A stretch of 64,000 bases of DNA, from the NCBI RefSeq assembly GCF_004569635.1, contig NZ_SPOZ01000006.1, forward strand, positions 1 to 64,000, given 5' to 3'. Positions 50,663 to 60,498 of the stretch are shown here, one piece after another. Within the stretch, counting starts at the first letter, position 1, and each line of letters starts with the position of its first letter. The translations under genes were made by a program, and so were the position numbers. Under the pieces are notes generated by a model. It was not told where the DNA came from and searched no databases. It saw only the letters and a program-made list of their open reading frames with translations. This DNA is from Streptococcus sp. LYSM12. GTDB lineage: Bacteria; Bacillota; Bacilli; Lactobacillales; Streptococcaceae.

Positions 50663-51766
50663 ATGGTTAAATATGGTATAGTGGGGACAGGTTATTTCGG
50701 AGCAGAATTAGCACGCTATTTGCAAAAAAATGATGGGGCAACCATTACGCTAGTGTATGATCCAGATAATGCAGTAGAAGTTGCAGAAGAACTGGGTGCA
50801 AAGGTGGCTTCCTCTCTAGATGAATTGGTTTCTAGTCCGGAGGTTGACTGCGTTGTCGTAGCGACACCTAACTATCTTCATAAGGAGCCTGTCGTGAAAG
50901 CGGCACAAAATGGCAAGCATGTATTTTGTGAAAAACCGATCGCCTTGTCGTATGAAGATTGCCGTGAGATGGTTGATATCTGTAAAAAGCATGAGGTTAT
51001 TTTTATGGCTGGTCACATTATGAACTTCTTTAATGGAGTTCATCATGCTAAGGAACTCATCAATGAGGGTGTGATTGGCGATGTTTTATATTGTCATACA
51101 GCACGCAATGGTTGGGAAGAGGTGCAGCCGTCTGTTTCATGGAAGAAAATTCGGGAAAAATCAGGTGGTCATCTGTACCACCATATCCATGAATTAGACT
51201 GTGTGCAGTTCATTATGGGGGGAACTCCTGAGACAGTCACGATGACTGGAGGTAACGTTGCTCATGATGGTGAGGGATTTGGTGATGAAGATGATATGAT
51301 TTTAGTCAATATGGAGTTTTCAAACAAACGTTTTGCCATTTGTGAATGGGGCTCAGCCTATCGTTGGGGTGAACACTATGTTCTCATTCAGGGAACCAAA
51401 GGGGCGATTAAACTAGATATGTTTCATTGCAGAGGAACCTTAAAGGTTGACGGGAAAGAAACCTATTTCTTAGTTCATGAGTCTCAGGAAGAGGATGATG
51501 ACCGGACTCGCATTTACCACAGTACAGAAATGGATGGTGCGATTGCGTACGGTAAACCGGGGAAGCGTACCCCGATGTGGCTTTCCTCTATCATTGATAA
51601 GGAAATGCGTTTCTTGCATGACGTTATGCTAGGAAAACCTGTTGGTGATGAGTATAAGAAGTTGTTGACAGGCGAGGCAGCTCTCGAAGCAATCGCTACT
51701 GCGGATGCTTGTACGGTTTCTATCAATGAGGATAGAAAAGTCAAGCTCTCAGAGATTATGAAGTAA
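50663..51766 (+). CDS. Gfo/Idh/MocA oxidoreductase, probable 2,7-anhydro-Neu5Ac oxidoreductase (NanOx/NanY type)
   Basis: 367 residues with AAAGGAG upstream. Rossmann loop VGTGYFGAELARYL binds NAD(H); CEKPIALSYEDCREMV is the family EKP motif, and GGHLYHHIHELDCVQFIMGG the active-site region. Enzymes of this family next to sialic-acid genes (E. coli YjhC, Ruminococcus gnavus NanOx) convert 2,7-anhydro-Neu5Ac to Neu5Ac. Its position directly behind a NanB-type sialidase and before the lyase supports that reaction here. Confidence 0.85.
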   Translation: MVKYGIVGTGYFGAELARYLQKNDGATITLVYDPDNAVEVAEELGAKVASSLDELVSSPEVDCVVVATPNYLHKEPVVKAAQNGKHVFCEKPIALSYEDCREMVDICKKHEVIFMAGHIMNFFNGVHHAKELINEGVIGDVLYCHTARNGWEEVQPSVSWKKIREKSGGHLYHHIHELDCVQFIMGGTPETVTMTGGNVAHDGEGFGDEDDMILVNMEFSNKRFAICEWGSAYRWGEHYVLIQGTKGAIKLDMFHCRGTLKVDGKETYFLVHESQEEDDDRTRIYHSTEMDGAIAYGKPGKRTPMWLSSIIDKEMRFLHDVMLGKPVGDEYKKLLTGEAALEAIATADACTVSINEDRKVKLSEIMK

Positions 51767-51791
51767 TGAAATGTTTAATAAAGGTGAATCT

Positions 51792-52709
51792 ATGAGTAAT
51801 CTAAGTAAATATTCAGGTGTTATCCCAGCGTTTTATGCTTGTTATGATGATAATGGTGACATCAGCCCAGATCGTGTGAGAACTCTAACGCAGTTCTTTA
51901 TTGACAAGGGGGTGCAAGGGCTCTATGTCAATGGTTCTTCTGGGGAATGCATTTATCAAAGTGTTGCAGATCGTAAAATCATATTAGAGAATGTAATGGC
52001 GGTAGCTAAGGATAAACTAAAGATTATCGCTCATGTTGCCTGCAATAATACAAAGGATAGCGTAGAGTTGGCAAAGCATGCGGAAGAATTAGGTGTAGAT
52101 GCTATTGCAGCTATTCCACCAATCTACTTCCGTTTACCAGAGCATGCAATCGCCCAATATTGGAATGATATTAGTGCAGGTGCACCAAATACAGACTTTA
52201 TCATTTATAACATTCCTCAATTAGCAGGTGTCGCATTGACCCCTAGCTTGTATCGGGAAATGTTGAAGAACCCCCGCGTTATCGGGGTGAAAAATTCGTC
52301 AATGCCAGTTCAGGATATTCAAACCTTTGTATCCCTTGGAGGGGATGACTATGTTGTCTTTAATGGTCCAGATGAACAATTTATTAGCGGTCGTCTCATG
52401 GGGGCTACGGGTGGCATTGGTGGAACCTATGGAGCCATGCCTGAACTATTCTTAAAATTGAATGAACTCTTGCTCCACAAGGAATGGGAGCAAGCACAAG
52501 CATTGCAGTATCGTATCAACGACATTATCTCTCTTCTTTGCTCAGGTAAGGGACATATGTATGCTATTATCAAGGGTGTTTTGAAGTATAATGAGGGGTT
52601 GGAATTAGGCTCTGTCCGTCTACCACTCGTAGCTGCCACGGCTGAAGATGATGAGATTATTGCCCGTGCAGCAAAGCGAATAAAGGATACGATGGAAGAG
52701 TTTTGTTAA
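51792..52709 (+). CDS. nanA: N-acetylneuraminate lyase
   Basis: 305 residues from ATG 51792 with AAAGGTGA upstream; an earlier ATG at 51771 lacks a site. It is a TIM-barrel aldolase of the DHDPS family that splits Neu5Ac into ManNAc and pyruvate. GSSGECIYQS is the carboxylate-binding loop, FIIYNIPQLAG carries the catalytic Tyr, and RVIGVKNSSM the Schiff-base Lys; GGIGGTYGAMPE follows. Here nanA means the lyase, not the pneumococcal sialidase of that name. Confidence 0.95.
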   Translation: MSNLSKYSGVIPAFYACYDDNGDISPDRVRTLTQFFIDKGVQGLYVNGSSGECIYQSVADRKIILENVMAVAKDKLKIIAHVACNNTKDSVELAKHAEELGVDAIAAIPPIYFRLPEHAIAQYWNDISAGAPNTDFIIYNIPQLAGVALTPSLYREMLKNPRVIGVKNSSMPVQDIQTFVSLGGDDYVVFNGPDEQFISGRLMGATGGIGGTYGAMPELFLKLNELLLHKEWEQAQALQYRINDIISLLCSGKGHMYAIIKGVLKYNEGLELGSVRLPLVAATAEDDEIIARAAKRIKDTMEEFC

Positions 52710-52750
52710 GCTCCTATTTTCCAGTGAGTAAGGTAAGAGGAGGAAGTTGG

Positions 52751-53638
52751 ATGACTTATTACTTAGCAATTGATATTGGAGGAACTTTTATAAAATTTGG
52801 GATTCTTGATTCGAATGAACATTTTCTGGAACAAGATAAAATGGAGACCAATGCCCACAGAGGTGGACCTCATATCTTAAAAACTGTGAAAGAATTGGTA
52901 AAATGGTATCGTTCAAAATATCCATTAACAGGAGTCTGTATCTCTACCGCAGGCATGGTAGACCCTATTGAGGGAACAGTATTTTATGCTGGGCCACAAA
53001 TCCCCAACTATGCAGGGACTTGTTTCAAGAAAGAGATAGAAGCGGCTTTTCATATCCCATGTGAAGTGGAGAATGATGTTAATTGTGCCGGTCTTGCTGA
53101 AAGAGTATCGGGATCTGGAAAAAACAGCAAGATTAGTGTCTGTTTAACAATCGGAACAGGTATAGGGGGCTGTTTATTACTCGACAAACAGGTATTCCAT
53201 GGTCATAGCTATTCAGCTTGTGAGGTTGGTTATCTCCAGCTTTCAGAGGGCTCTTTTCAAGACCTAGCTTCAACAAGTGCATTGGTTCGATTTGTTGCCC
53301 AACAAGAGAATGACCTTGAAAGCGAATGGTCAGGATTGAGGATTTTTGAAGAAGCTAAGCTAGGAAATAAAAACTGTATTCTAGGAATAGAACGGATGGT
53401 TCACTATTTAGCAGCAGGAATTGCGAATATCTGCTACGTTGTAAATCCTGAGACGATTATTTTGGGAGGAGGTATTATGTCGCAAAAAGAATATCTCGCA
53501 AACAAAATTAGAGATGCGGGGAATGAAAAGCTCGTGCCAGCACTAGCAGAAAACCTCAATCTTGTCTTTGCCCAACACGAGAATAGTGCCGGAATGCTTG
53601 GAGCCTACTATCATTTTAGGGAAAGGATGAAGCAATAA
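52751..53638 (+). CDS. nanK: ROK family kinase, probable N-acetylmannosamine kinase
   Basis: 295 residues from ATG 52751 with AGGAGGA upstream. LAIDIGGTFIKFGI is the phosphate-binding start, CEVENDVNCAGLAERVSG the sugar-binding part, LTIGTGIGGCLL the second phosphate loop and PETIILGGGIMSQ the adenosine side. The ROK zinc-binding Cys motif (CxCGxxGC) is not evident, as also in some NanK proteins. It phosphorylates ManNAc before NanE acts. It is the last gene of the operon. Confidence 0.88.
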   Translation: MTYYLAIDIGGTFIKFGILDSNEHFLEQDKMETNAHRGGPHILKTVKELVKWYRSKYPLTGVCISTAGMVDPIEGTVFYAGPQIPNYAGTCFKKEIEAAFHIPCEVENDVNCAGLAERVSGSGKNSKISVCLTIGTGIGGCLLLDKQVFHGHSYSACEVGYLQLSEGSFQDLASTSALVRFVAQQENDLESEWSGLRIFEEAKLGNKNCILGIERMVHYLAAGIANICYVVNPETIILGGGIMSQKEYLANKIRDAGNEKLVPALAENLNLVFAQHENSAGMLGAYYHFRERMKQ

Positions 53639-53957
53639 AAGTTTCCATAAACGTTCCTGTCTTATCTCGATTTGCTCTTGTGTGAAGCTGTCTGCCCCCG
53701 TTCACCTTACAAAAGGAGGATTTCAAGCTAGATAGAGGTCATGGTGCTATCGTATATCTATCCGCGCTAGTGGTACTCTGTCCGTTTGCTAGTCGGTGGC
53801 CCATTGACTACCTATCCAATCTTAGCGGAACCTCACAGCAGTCTGCTTGCTCTGCTCGCCTCGTCGTTGCAGATTTTAAGAAAGCAAGAGCTTAAAGTGG
53901 AACGGGTTTTGGACCTATTTCTTGTATCTTTTCATGAACTGTAGTGGATAGCCCCTG

Positions 53958-53985
53958 GAGAGTACTAGTTTGGTACTCTCTTTCT
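53958..53985 (+). terminator. Probable terminator of the sialic-acid operon
   Basis: GAGAGTAC with GTACTCTC, followed by TTTCTC; 320 bp after nanK. A moderate match. Confidence 0.5.
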
Positions 53986-54024
53986 CTATGTTCAAAGGAA
54001 TGAGAATGCATGTTTTGAATTTTT

Positions 54025-54130
54025 TATAGTCATTTCGTTTATCTTTTATTACTTCGTTTACTCGCTTAGCCGTACTCCAGCACAGCCTGCAGCTTGTTGC
54101 CTAGTACTAAAAGTAAATAAAAAGACTATA
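54025..54130. repeat. TATAGTC-family repeat (106 bp)
   Basis: Complete member: TATAGTCATTTCGTTTATC to AAATAAAAAGACTATA. Confidence 0.85.
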
Positions 54131-54292
54131 TCTTCGCTTATCCGAAGTTTCTTCGTCAGAATTTCTATTTTTATAGCCGTTGCCGGCTACGCTTGCTTAC
54201 AGATACGGATGCCCTCTGGTGTGCCGAACCTCGCTATCCACGCAGGGGGTCTCACAAGGAAGTTGCAAGCAAGCTCTGTTCTTCCTCAGTGC

Positions 54293-54761
54293 GGTAGCTA
54301 TCTGTTTCCTCCCTGCATTTCATTTGTGATGAGCCTAGCTATCCTCGCAGGGGTCTCACGACGAAGTTGCAAGCAACTTCTGTTCGGCCACTTGACGGTA
54401 GTTAGCTGGCAATTCCCTGCACTTTGTTTGGGACTAGCCTAGCTCCAAAGGTATAGTATACCTTTGGAGGTGAGAAATAGACGTTTGCAGGGCAAACGCT
54501 CCCTAGGAAGTAGGCTGAAAACCTCCACTGGAGCTTTTCACTCGTCAGATTTGCTCTTAACGCCCTCGTATCTTGGTGTAATTGAACACGGGCTAAGAGC
54601 TGTATACAAAAGAAAAAACAGTCTAAAAAAGACTGTGACCCCAAAAAATAAATGTATTTCTTAGCGGTAGCTATCTGGCTCCTCCCTGCATTTCATTTGT
54701 GATGAGCCTAGCTATCCTCGCAGGGGTCTCACTACGAAGCGTTCCGCTTCTGTTCGGCCGC
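54293..54761. repeat. Cluster of CGGTAGCTATCTG blocks
   Basis: A block of about 96 bp at 54293-54388 recurs at 54665-54761 (both with CTATCCTCGCAGGGGTCTCA and TTCTGTTCGGCC). A shorter diverged copy lies at 54395-54445 (CGGTAGTTAGCTGGC, then GACTAGCCTAGCT). Between them CTCCAAAGGTATA and its exact complement form a perfect 27 bp palindrome (54443-54469). Confidence 0.75.
54568..54612. repeat. Partial copy of the atp-operon repeat family
   Basis: GTATCTTGGTGTAATTGAAC followed by ACGGGCTAAGAGCTG matches the divergent unit at 34589 (GTATCTTGATGTAATTGAAC, CTACGAGCTGCG). The same mobile or amplifiable sequence therefore occurs at two sites. Confidence 0.65.
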
Positions 54762-54814
54762 CTATTTTTGCTTTGAGTTTTTTACGGGCTTTGTATTCTG
54801 CTGTATTTCTATGG

Positions 54815-54820
54815 TATAAT
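54815..54820 (+). promoter_or_regulatory. Extended -10 of the HAD gene promoter
   Basis: TGGTATAAT with TATAAT at 54815-54820; the gene starts about 50 nt later. Confidence 0.6.
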
Positions 54821-54873
54821 AAAATTAGTGTTTAGGTGGGCGTGGGTGGCCTCTGGAAAGGAAATTTGCTAAA

Positions 54874-55569
54874 TTGGATTATACATTTTTACTATTTGAT
54901 CTTGACCATACCTTGCTAGATTTTGCAACAGGAGAAGAGCAGGCTTTAAATCAATTTTTGACAGTTATGGGAGTTGAGGATAGGACAGCTTTTAAGACCT
55001 ATTATAAACCCATGAATCAGGCTATGTGGAAAGAGTTGGAACAGGGAAACATCAGCAAGACTCATCTCATCAACACGCGCTTTGCGCGTGCCTTTGCACA
55101 TTTTGGACGTGAGGTAGATGGACAAAAAATGGCTCTGCTTTATCAAGAGTACATCAGCCAGCAGGGGCAAACCTTTGATGGTGCGGTCGACCTGTTGCAG
55201 CAATTACTAGAGCTGGGTTATGAGTTGTATGGAGCGACCAATGGTGTGACCTACATTCAGGAAAAACGGATGGCTTGTTCATCAATTCAATCCTTTTTCA
55301 AGGAAATCTTTATTTCAGAGCAGATGGGAACGAAAAAACCAGAGCCTCTCTTTTATGAAAAAATAGCGAAACGGATTCCAGGTTTTACGAAAGAGCGGGC
55401 TCTAATGATTGGTGATAGTTTGACAGCGGATGTTCAAGGGGGCAATAATGCGGGAATTGATACTGTTTGGTACAACCCAGCCTCTCTAAAAAATCAGACC
55501 AGTGCCCAGCCAACCTATGAGGTGAAAAACTACCAAGAATTGCTCGCCTTATTGAAGAGAAAGAAATAA
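54874..55569 (+). CDS. HAD family phosphatase (YjjG-like nucleotidase)
   Basis: 231 residues from TTG 54874, with GGAAAGGAAA about 12 nt upstream; the family usually starts M-x-Y-x-F-LLFDLDHTLLDF, which fits this start. FDLDHTLLDF carries the nucleophile and acid Asp, YGATNGVTYIQEKRM is motif II, the Lys of GTKKPEP motif III, and LMIGDSLTADVQGG motif IV. YjjG-type enzymes hydrolyse nucleoside monophosphates including damaged pyrimidines. The thioesterase pseudogene follows. Confidence 0.9.
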   Translation: MDYTFLLFDLDHTLLDFATGEEQALNQFLTVMGVEDRTAFKTYYKPMNQAMWKELEQGNISKTHLINTRFARAFAHFGREVDGQKMALLYQEYISQQGQTFDGAVDLLQQLLELGYELYGATNGVTYIQEKRMACSSIQSFFKEIFISEQMGTKKPEPLFYEKIAKRIPGFTKERALMIGDSLTADVQGGNNAGIDTVWYNPASLKNQTSAQPTYEVKNYQELLALLKRKK

Positions 55570-55581
55570 CAGGAGAGAAAA

Positions 55582-56055
55582 ATGGAAGACAGGTCTTTGC
55601 ACAAAATTCGCATCTTTGAACATTTTGAGATGTGATCCTTTGAAAAAGGTCGTGTTGTAGTAACGACCGAGGTGGTCGAAAAATCCTTGAACTGTTGTAA
55701 TCAGATTGGTGGTTTGGTGGTGATTTCGACAGGATATGATGCAGTGACCCTCCAATCTAGTATAGCCGTTTCGTTTATTTTGAGTACTAGGCAACGAGTC
55801 GCAGGTAGTACTGGAGTACAGCAAGACGAGTGAACGAAGTAATAAAAACTAAATGATTATATCAACTATCTTGCATCAGGTAAGCCAGGGGATACCCTTG
55901 TCATTGACGGCAGATGTGTTCATGACGGACGTACGACCAAGGTGGTTGATGTGACTGTAACCAATCAGAAGCAGGAAGAAATTGTCAAAGCAACTTTCAC
56001 CATGTTTGTCACCGGTAGGTATGACAAAGCCTTGCAGGATAGCGATAGAAAGTAG
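55582..56055 (+). pseudogene. PaaI-type thioesterase, broken by stop, deletion and repeat insertion
   Basis: It starts at ATG 55582 with AGGAGA upstream. It reads IFEHFEM, then an in-frame TGA, SFEKGRVVVTTEVVEKSLN, and NQIGGLVVISTGYDAVTLQS. The hotdog active-site segment normally between VEKSLN and the following helix (with HGGYLF) is missing, consistent with an internal deletion. After TLQSS a 101 bp TATAGTC repeat is inserted. Beyond it the reading frame resumes as NYLASGKPGDTLVIDGRCVH and TMFVTGRYDKAL to TAG. Removing the insertion with one TA restores SSINYL exactly. The gene is dead by three independent lesions. Confidence 0.88.
55761..55861. repeat. TATAGTC-family repeat inserted in the thioesterase pseudogene
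   Basis: TATAGCCGTTTCGTTTATT to ACTAAATGATTATA, with TA at each border and a single TA in the reconstructed target (TCTAGTATCAAC). This is direct evidence for transposition with TA target duplication. Confidence 0.88.
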
Positions 56056-56062
56056 GTATTAC

Positions 56063-56923
56063 ATGAACAGAGTGTCTATTGTATGCTCAACAAAAATAAA
56101 AAATGGACGAGGAAAGGTCTTTGAGGAGCGAACTGGACCTTATCGAGAAAAATTGACAAGGTATAGTAGGAATATTCAAAAGGTATTGGTTAGCCTCTCC
56201 CTATTCGTTCTTGTAGCCTGTGTATCCTCTAAGGAAGAAAAGGAGGTCAAGCAATCTTCTTCGACCAGTATAGTGGCTTTTAGCACTCGTACAAGGTCAC
56301 AAGTTGAAGAAACGAGCCCCTCTAGTCACTTCACACAAGAAACTCCAAAATCTGCTTCAGCGTTTACTAAGGCGAGCTTCAACGGTTCATACTATAGTGT
56401 ACAGGGGAAATATGGTGAGATTATTATTGTTAATAAGAAACATCCCCTCTCAAGCGATTATGTTCCAGGTGAGGTTCCTGAAGCAGTGTCTGCCTTTCAT
56501 GAGATAGTAACCAAGATGCAGTCCTTGGGCTATGCTGTTTCAACGACGAATTACAGCGGTTTTCGCTCCTATGAAACACAGGCAGATCTTTACCAATCCT
56601 ATGTCGCAAAAGATGGAAAAGACAATGCAGATCGCTACTCAGCAAGAGCAGGATACAGCGAACACCAGACAGGATTAGCTTACGATGTGCTCGATAGTAG
56701 TGGAGCACTTCTAACCGAACCAGGTGCGACTCAATGGCTGGCTGAAAACGCCCATTCTTACGGTTTCATTGTCCGCTATCTACCGGGGAAAGAGGATAGC
56801 ACAGGTTACATGCCAGAATCCTGGCATATCCGCTATATTGGTGAGGAAGCGAGCGATATTTACCAATCTGGTCAAACCCTAGAAGAATACTTTGATCTTC
56901 CAGGTGGCGGGTATGAGGATTAA
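56063..56923 (+). CDS. LdcB/VanY-type D,D- or L,D-carboxypeptidase lipoprotein
   Basis: 286 residues from ATG 56063; the frame is open further upstream into the pseudogene, and the long N-terminal stretch before the lipobox makes the true start uncertain. The lipobox is LFVLVAC. The catalytic domain (about 130-280) has LGYAVSTTNYSGFRSYETQ, the zinc motif SEHQTGLAYDV and the closing ESWHIRYIG with the third ligand His. In pneumococcus LdcB/DacB trims peptidoglycan tetrapeptides outside the cell. Whether this copy is D,D or L,D is not readable. Confidence 0.85.
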   Translation: MNRVSIVCSTKIKNGRGKVFEERTGPYREKLTRYSRNIQKVLVSLSLFVLVACVSSKEEKEVKQSSSTSIVAFSTRTRSQVEETSPSSHFTQETPKSASAFTKASFNGSYYSVQGKYGEIIIVNKKHPLSSDYVPGEVPEAVSAFHEIVTKMQSLGYAVSTTNYSGFRSYETQADLYQSYVAKDGKDNADRYSARAGYSEHQTGLAYDVLDSSGALLTEPGATQWLAENAHSYGFIVRYLPGKEDSTGYMPESWHIRYIGEEASDIYQSGQTLEEYFDLPGGGYED

Positions 56924-57125
56924 ATCGTAATATGCATGATGACAAAACTCTACAGCTTCCAATCAATTTTATGGAGAATCGTCACTTCCTTGACTTGGAA
57001 GCAAATTGAACAGATAGGTAGAACAGTAAAAAAGTCACTATCAACATGTCCTGCCTTGGAGCGATGAATTAAAACGAGTGGGTGACTTTCTTAACAAAAA
57101 AGTAGGCTAGTTCTACTTTTTTTGT

Positions 57126-57139
57126 TACAATACATTTAA
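57126..57139 (+). promoter_or_regulatory. -10 box at the uvrC start, leaderless-type
   Basis: TACAAT (57126-57131) ends seven bases before ATG 57139; no ribosome-binding site is present. Confidence 0.55.
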
Positions 57140-58920
57140 TGAATGATTTGATAAGACACAAACTAGAATTACTTCCAGATAGCCCAGGGTGTTATCTGCA
57201 CAAGAACCAGTACGGTAAGATCATCTACGTTGGAAAGGCGAAAAATCTACGCAATCGCGTTCGTTCTTATTTTCGTGGGAGCCATGATACCAAGACAACG
57301 GCCTTAGTATCAGAAATTGCTGATTTTGAGTTTATCGTGACCGAGTCTAACATTGAAGCCCTGTTGTTAGAAATCAACCTGATTCAGGAAAATAAGCCGC
57401 GCTATAATATCATGCTCAAAGACGACAAGTCTTATCCCTTTATCAAGATTAGCAATGAGCGACATCCACGGCTGGTCATTACTCGTCAGGTTCTTAAGGA
57501 TGGTGGACAATATTTTGGCCCCTATCCTGATGTAGGTGCTGCTAATCAGACCTTGAAACTTCTGGAGCGCCTCTATCCATTTCGGAAATGCAAGTTGCCA
57601 GAAAACAAATATTGTCTGTATTACCACTTAGGGCAATGTCTGGCGCATGGTGAACAGATGCCAAGTCGCAAGGAGTATGCCCAAATGGCAACAGAAGTTA
57701 GCCAATTTTTGACGGGGCATGATGACAAGATTGTCCACCAGCTACAGGAAAAAATGCAGGCAGCTGCTAGCAATTTAGAATTTGAAAAGGCTGCTGAATA
57801 CCGCGACCTCTTGCAGTCTATTTCAACTCTTCGCGTCAAGCAAAGGGTCATGGCCAAGGACTTGCAGGATCGAGATGTATTTGGTTACCATGTCGAAAAA
57901 GGTTGGATGTGTGTACAGGTGTTTTTCGTTCGTCAAGGCAAGTTGATTGAGCGCAATGTCAATCTGTTTCCTTATTATAATGAAGCAGAAGAGGATTTCT
58001 TGACCTATCTGGGACAGTTTTATCGCAACCAACAGCATTTAATTCCCAAAGAAGTCTTCATTCCGCAGGATATTGACGAGGAAGCGGTGAAGAGTTTGGT
58101 AGATGCTAAAATTGTCAAACCCCAGCGAGGTGAGAAAAAACAGCTCTTGCAGCTTGCAACCAGGAATGCGCGTGTCAGTTTGCAGCAGAAATTTCATTTG
58201 CTAGAGAAAAATCTGGAAAAGACACAAGGAGCAGTTGAAAATATTGGTCAGCTATTAGGAATTCCGACTCCCGTTCGTATTGAGGCTTTCGATAATTCTA
58301 ACATCATGGGGACTAGCCCTGTATCGGCGATGGTCGTCTTTGAAAACGGTGTTCCAAATAAAAAAGAGTACCGCAAATATAAAATCAAGACAGTAGAAGG
58401 ACCAGATGATTACGCCTCAATGAGAGAAGTGTTGCATCGTCGCTATAGCCGCGTTCAGAAAGAGGGGCTAACTCCGCCAGATTTGCTTATCGTTGACGGT
58501 GGTCAAGGGCAGATTAATGTTGCAAAAGAAGTGATTGAAGAGCTTGGGATGAGCATTCCCATTGCAGGGTTACAAAAAAATGACAGGCACCAAACCCACG
58601 ATTTGCTCTTTGGTAATCCTTTACAGGTAGTTCCGCTCTCGCGCAATTCGCAGGAATTCTTCCTCTTGCAACGGATTCAAGACGAAGTGCACCGCTTTGC
58701 AATTACCTTCCACCGCCAAGTGCGGTCTAAAAATTCTTTCTCTTCTAAACTGGATGGGATTGAGGGGCTCGGACCGAAACGCAAACAGGTGCTGTTGAAG
58801 CATTTCAAATCCTTGCCTAAAATCCAAGAAGCGAGCTTGCAAGAGATTGCAGAAGCAGGGATACCTTATAAAGTTGCTCAGACTGTGAAAGAAAAACTAA
58901 ATGAGTCAGATCAGCATTGA
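57139..58920 (+). CDS. uvrC: Excinuclease ABC subunit C
   Basis: 593 residues, normal length. UvrC makes both incisions in nucleotide excision repair. The N-terminal GIY-YIG domain ([20 protein letters not shown]) makes the 3' cut; a UVR motif near residue 205-240 ([13 protein letters not shown]) binds UvrB; the RNase H-like domain ([33 protein letters not shown]) makes the 5' cut. Helix-hairpin-helix motifs end the protein ([19 protein letters not shown]). Confidence 0.97.
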   Translation: MNDLIRHKLELLPDSPGCYLHKNQYGKIIYVGKAKNLRNRVRSYFRGSHDTKTTALVSEIADFEFIVTESNIEALLLEINLIQENKPRYNIMLKDDKSYPFIKISNERHPRLVITRQVLKDGGQYFGPYPDVGAANQTLKLLERLYPFRKCKLPENKYCLYYHLGQCLAHGEQMPSRKEYAQMATEVSQFLTGHDDKIVHQLQEKMQAAASNLEFEKAAEYRDLLQSISTLRVKQRVMAKDLQDRDVFGYHVEKGWMCVQVFFVRQGKLIERNVNLFPYYNEAEEDFLTYLGQFYRNQQHLIPKEVFIPQDIDEEAVKSLVDAKIVKPQRGEKKQLLQLATRNARVSLQQKFHLLEKNLEKTQGAVENIGQLLGIPTPVRIEAFDNSNIMGTSPVSAMVVFENGVPNKKEYRKYKIKTVEGPDDYASMREVLHRRYSRVQKEGLTPPDLLIVDGGQGQINVAKEVIEELGMSIPIAGLQKNDRHQTHDLLFGNPLQVVPLSRNSQEFFLLQRIQDEVHRFAITFHRQVRSKNSFSSKLDGIEGLGPKRKQVLLKHFKSLPKIQEASLQEIAEAGIPYKVAQTVKEKLNESDQH

Positions 58921-58986
58921 AAAATTCCCCAATTCATGATAGAATAAGGGGTAAAATTGAAAGAATAGTCATAAAAAGGAGAGGTC

Positions 58987-59112
58987 ATGGCATTTGGAGA
59001 AGAACAACACAAGAAAAATACATTCGAGAAAATAACGCTTATCGTTGTAGTTGTGATGGTTTTGGCGACCCTAGCTGGATTGATTTTGCCAGCCATTAGT
59101 GCCATTATGTAA
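58987..59112 (+). CDS. DUF4044 small membrane protein
   Basis: 41 residues from ATG 58987 behind AAGGAGAGG: a charged start MAFGEEQHKKNTFEKIT and one membrane helix to the end. This fits the DUF4044 family of streptococcal single-pass proteins, of unknown function. Confidence 0.8.
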   Translation: MAFGEEQHKKNTFEKITLIVVVVMVLATLAGLILPAISAIM

Positions 59113-59117
59113 TCAGC

Positions 59118-59150
59118 GGGGCTGGGAGGATTCCTCTAGCCCCTCTTTTA
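59118..59150 (+). terminator. Terminator after the DUF4044 gene
   Basis: GGGGCT..GAGGA with TCCTC..AGCCCC, followed by TCTTTTA. Confidence 0.75.
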
Positions 59151-59184
59151 TGACGTGAATGAATAGGAAGAAATAGGTAAGAAG

Positions 59185-60498
59185 ATGAGTATGTTTTTAG
59201 ATACAGCTAAGATTAAGGTCAAGGCTGGTAAGGGTGGAGACGGTATGGTAGCGTTTCGTCGTGAGAAGTACGTGCCCAATGGTGGACCGTGGGGAGGAGA
59301 CGGAGGCCGCGGTGGAGATGTAGTTTTTGTCGTAGATGAGGGCTTGCGTACTCTTATGGATTTTCGCTATAATCGCCAATTTAAGGCAGCTTCTGGTGAG
59401 AAAGGTATGACCAAGGGCATGCACGGTCGTGGAGCAGAAAATTTAGTTGTCCGTGTACCGCAGGGAACAACTATCCGCGATGCAGAAACAGGCAAGCTCA
59501 TTACTGACTTGGTTGAGCATGGCCAAGAATTTATCGTGGCTCATGGTGGTCGTGGTGGTCGTGGGAATATCCGTTTTGCGACACCGAAAAATCCTGCACC
59601 TGAAATTTCGGAAAACGGTGAGCCTGGTGAAGAACGTCATCTCGAATTGGAATTAAAAGTCTTGGCAGATGTGGGCTTGGTTGGTTTTCCCTCCGTTGGA
59701 AAATCAACCTTGCTCAGTGTGATTACCGCAGCGAAACCGAAAATTGGTGCTTACCACTTTACAACCATTGTTCCAAATCTTGGAATGGTTCGTACCAAAT
59801 CAGGGGAATCTTTTGCAGTCGCAGATTTACCGGGATTGATTGAGGGAGCTAGCCAAGGCGTGGGACTTGGAACCCAGTTTCTTCGCCACATCGAACGGAC
59901 ACGGGTAATCCTACACGTGCTTGATATGTCTGCCAGCGAAGGGCGGGATCCTTATGAAGACTACCTTGCTATCAATCATGAGCTTGAAACCTACAATCTT
60001 CGTTTGATGGAACGTCCGCAGATTATTGTAGCTAATAAAATGGATATGCCAGGTGCAGAAGAAAATCTTCGTGAATTTAAGAAAAAGTTAGCGACTAGCT
60101 ACGATGAATTTGATGAACTACCACAAATCTTCCCTATTTCTGGACTAGCGCACCAAGGTCTGGAAAATCTGCTAGAAGCGACTGCTGACTTGCTTGATAA
60201 GACACCAGAATTCCTCTTGTACGATGAATCAGACTTTGAAGTCGAAGAAGCTTACTATGGCTTTAATCCAGATAAGCCAGACTTTGACATTCATCGTGCA
60301 GACGATGCTAGCTGGATTTTATCTGGCGAAAAATTAGAAAAACTCTTTACGATGACCAACTTTGATCGTGACGAATCTGTTATGAAATTCGCTCGCCAAT
60401 TACGTGGCATGGGTGTGGATGAAGCCCTACGTACCCGTGGCGCCAAAGATGGGGACATCGTCCGCATCGGTACATTTGAATTTGAATTTGTGGATTGA
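59185..60498 (+). CDS. obg: Obg family GTPase
   Basis: 437 residues. An essential ribosome-associated GTPase linked to growth control. The glycine-rich Obg fold occupies residues 1-158 ([37 protein letters not shown]). The G domain follows with [20 protein letters not shown] and NKMD, and then an OCT domain ([17 protein letters not shown]). AGGAAG precedes the ATG. Confidence 0.97.
   Translation: MSMFLDTAKIKVKAGKGGDGMVAFRREKYVPNGGPWGGDGGRGGDVVFVVDEGLRTLMDFRYNRQFKAASGEKGMTKGMHGRGAENLVVRVPQGTTIRDAETGKLITDLVEHGQEFIVAHGGRGGRGNIRFATPKNPAPEISENGEPGEERHLELELKVLADVGLVGFPSVGKSTLLSVITAAKPKIGAYHFTTIVPNLGMVRTKSGESFAVADLPGLIEGASQGVGLGTQFLRHIERTRVILHVLDMSASEGRDPYEDYLAINHELETYNLRLMERPQIIVANKMDMPGAEENLREFKKKLATSYDEFDELPQIFPISGLAHQGLENLLEATADLLDKTPEFLLYDESDFEVEEAYYGFNPDKPDFDIHRADDASWILSGEKLEKLFTMTNFDRDESVMKFARQLRGMGVDEALRTRGAKDGDIVRIGTFEFEFVD

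Larger units (their letters stand above)
53639..54873. other. 1.2 kb repeat-rich gap after the sialic-acid operon
   Basis: Holds a terminator (53,958-53,985), one TATAGTC-family repeat, a cluster of related CGGTAGCTATCTG blocks, a perfect palindrome, and a 45 bp relative of the atp-operon repeat. No gene is seen; open frames here are products of the repeats. Confidence 0.6.
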
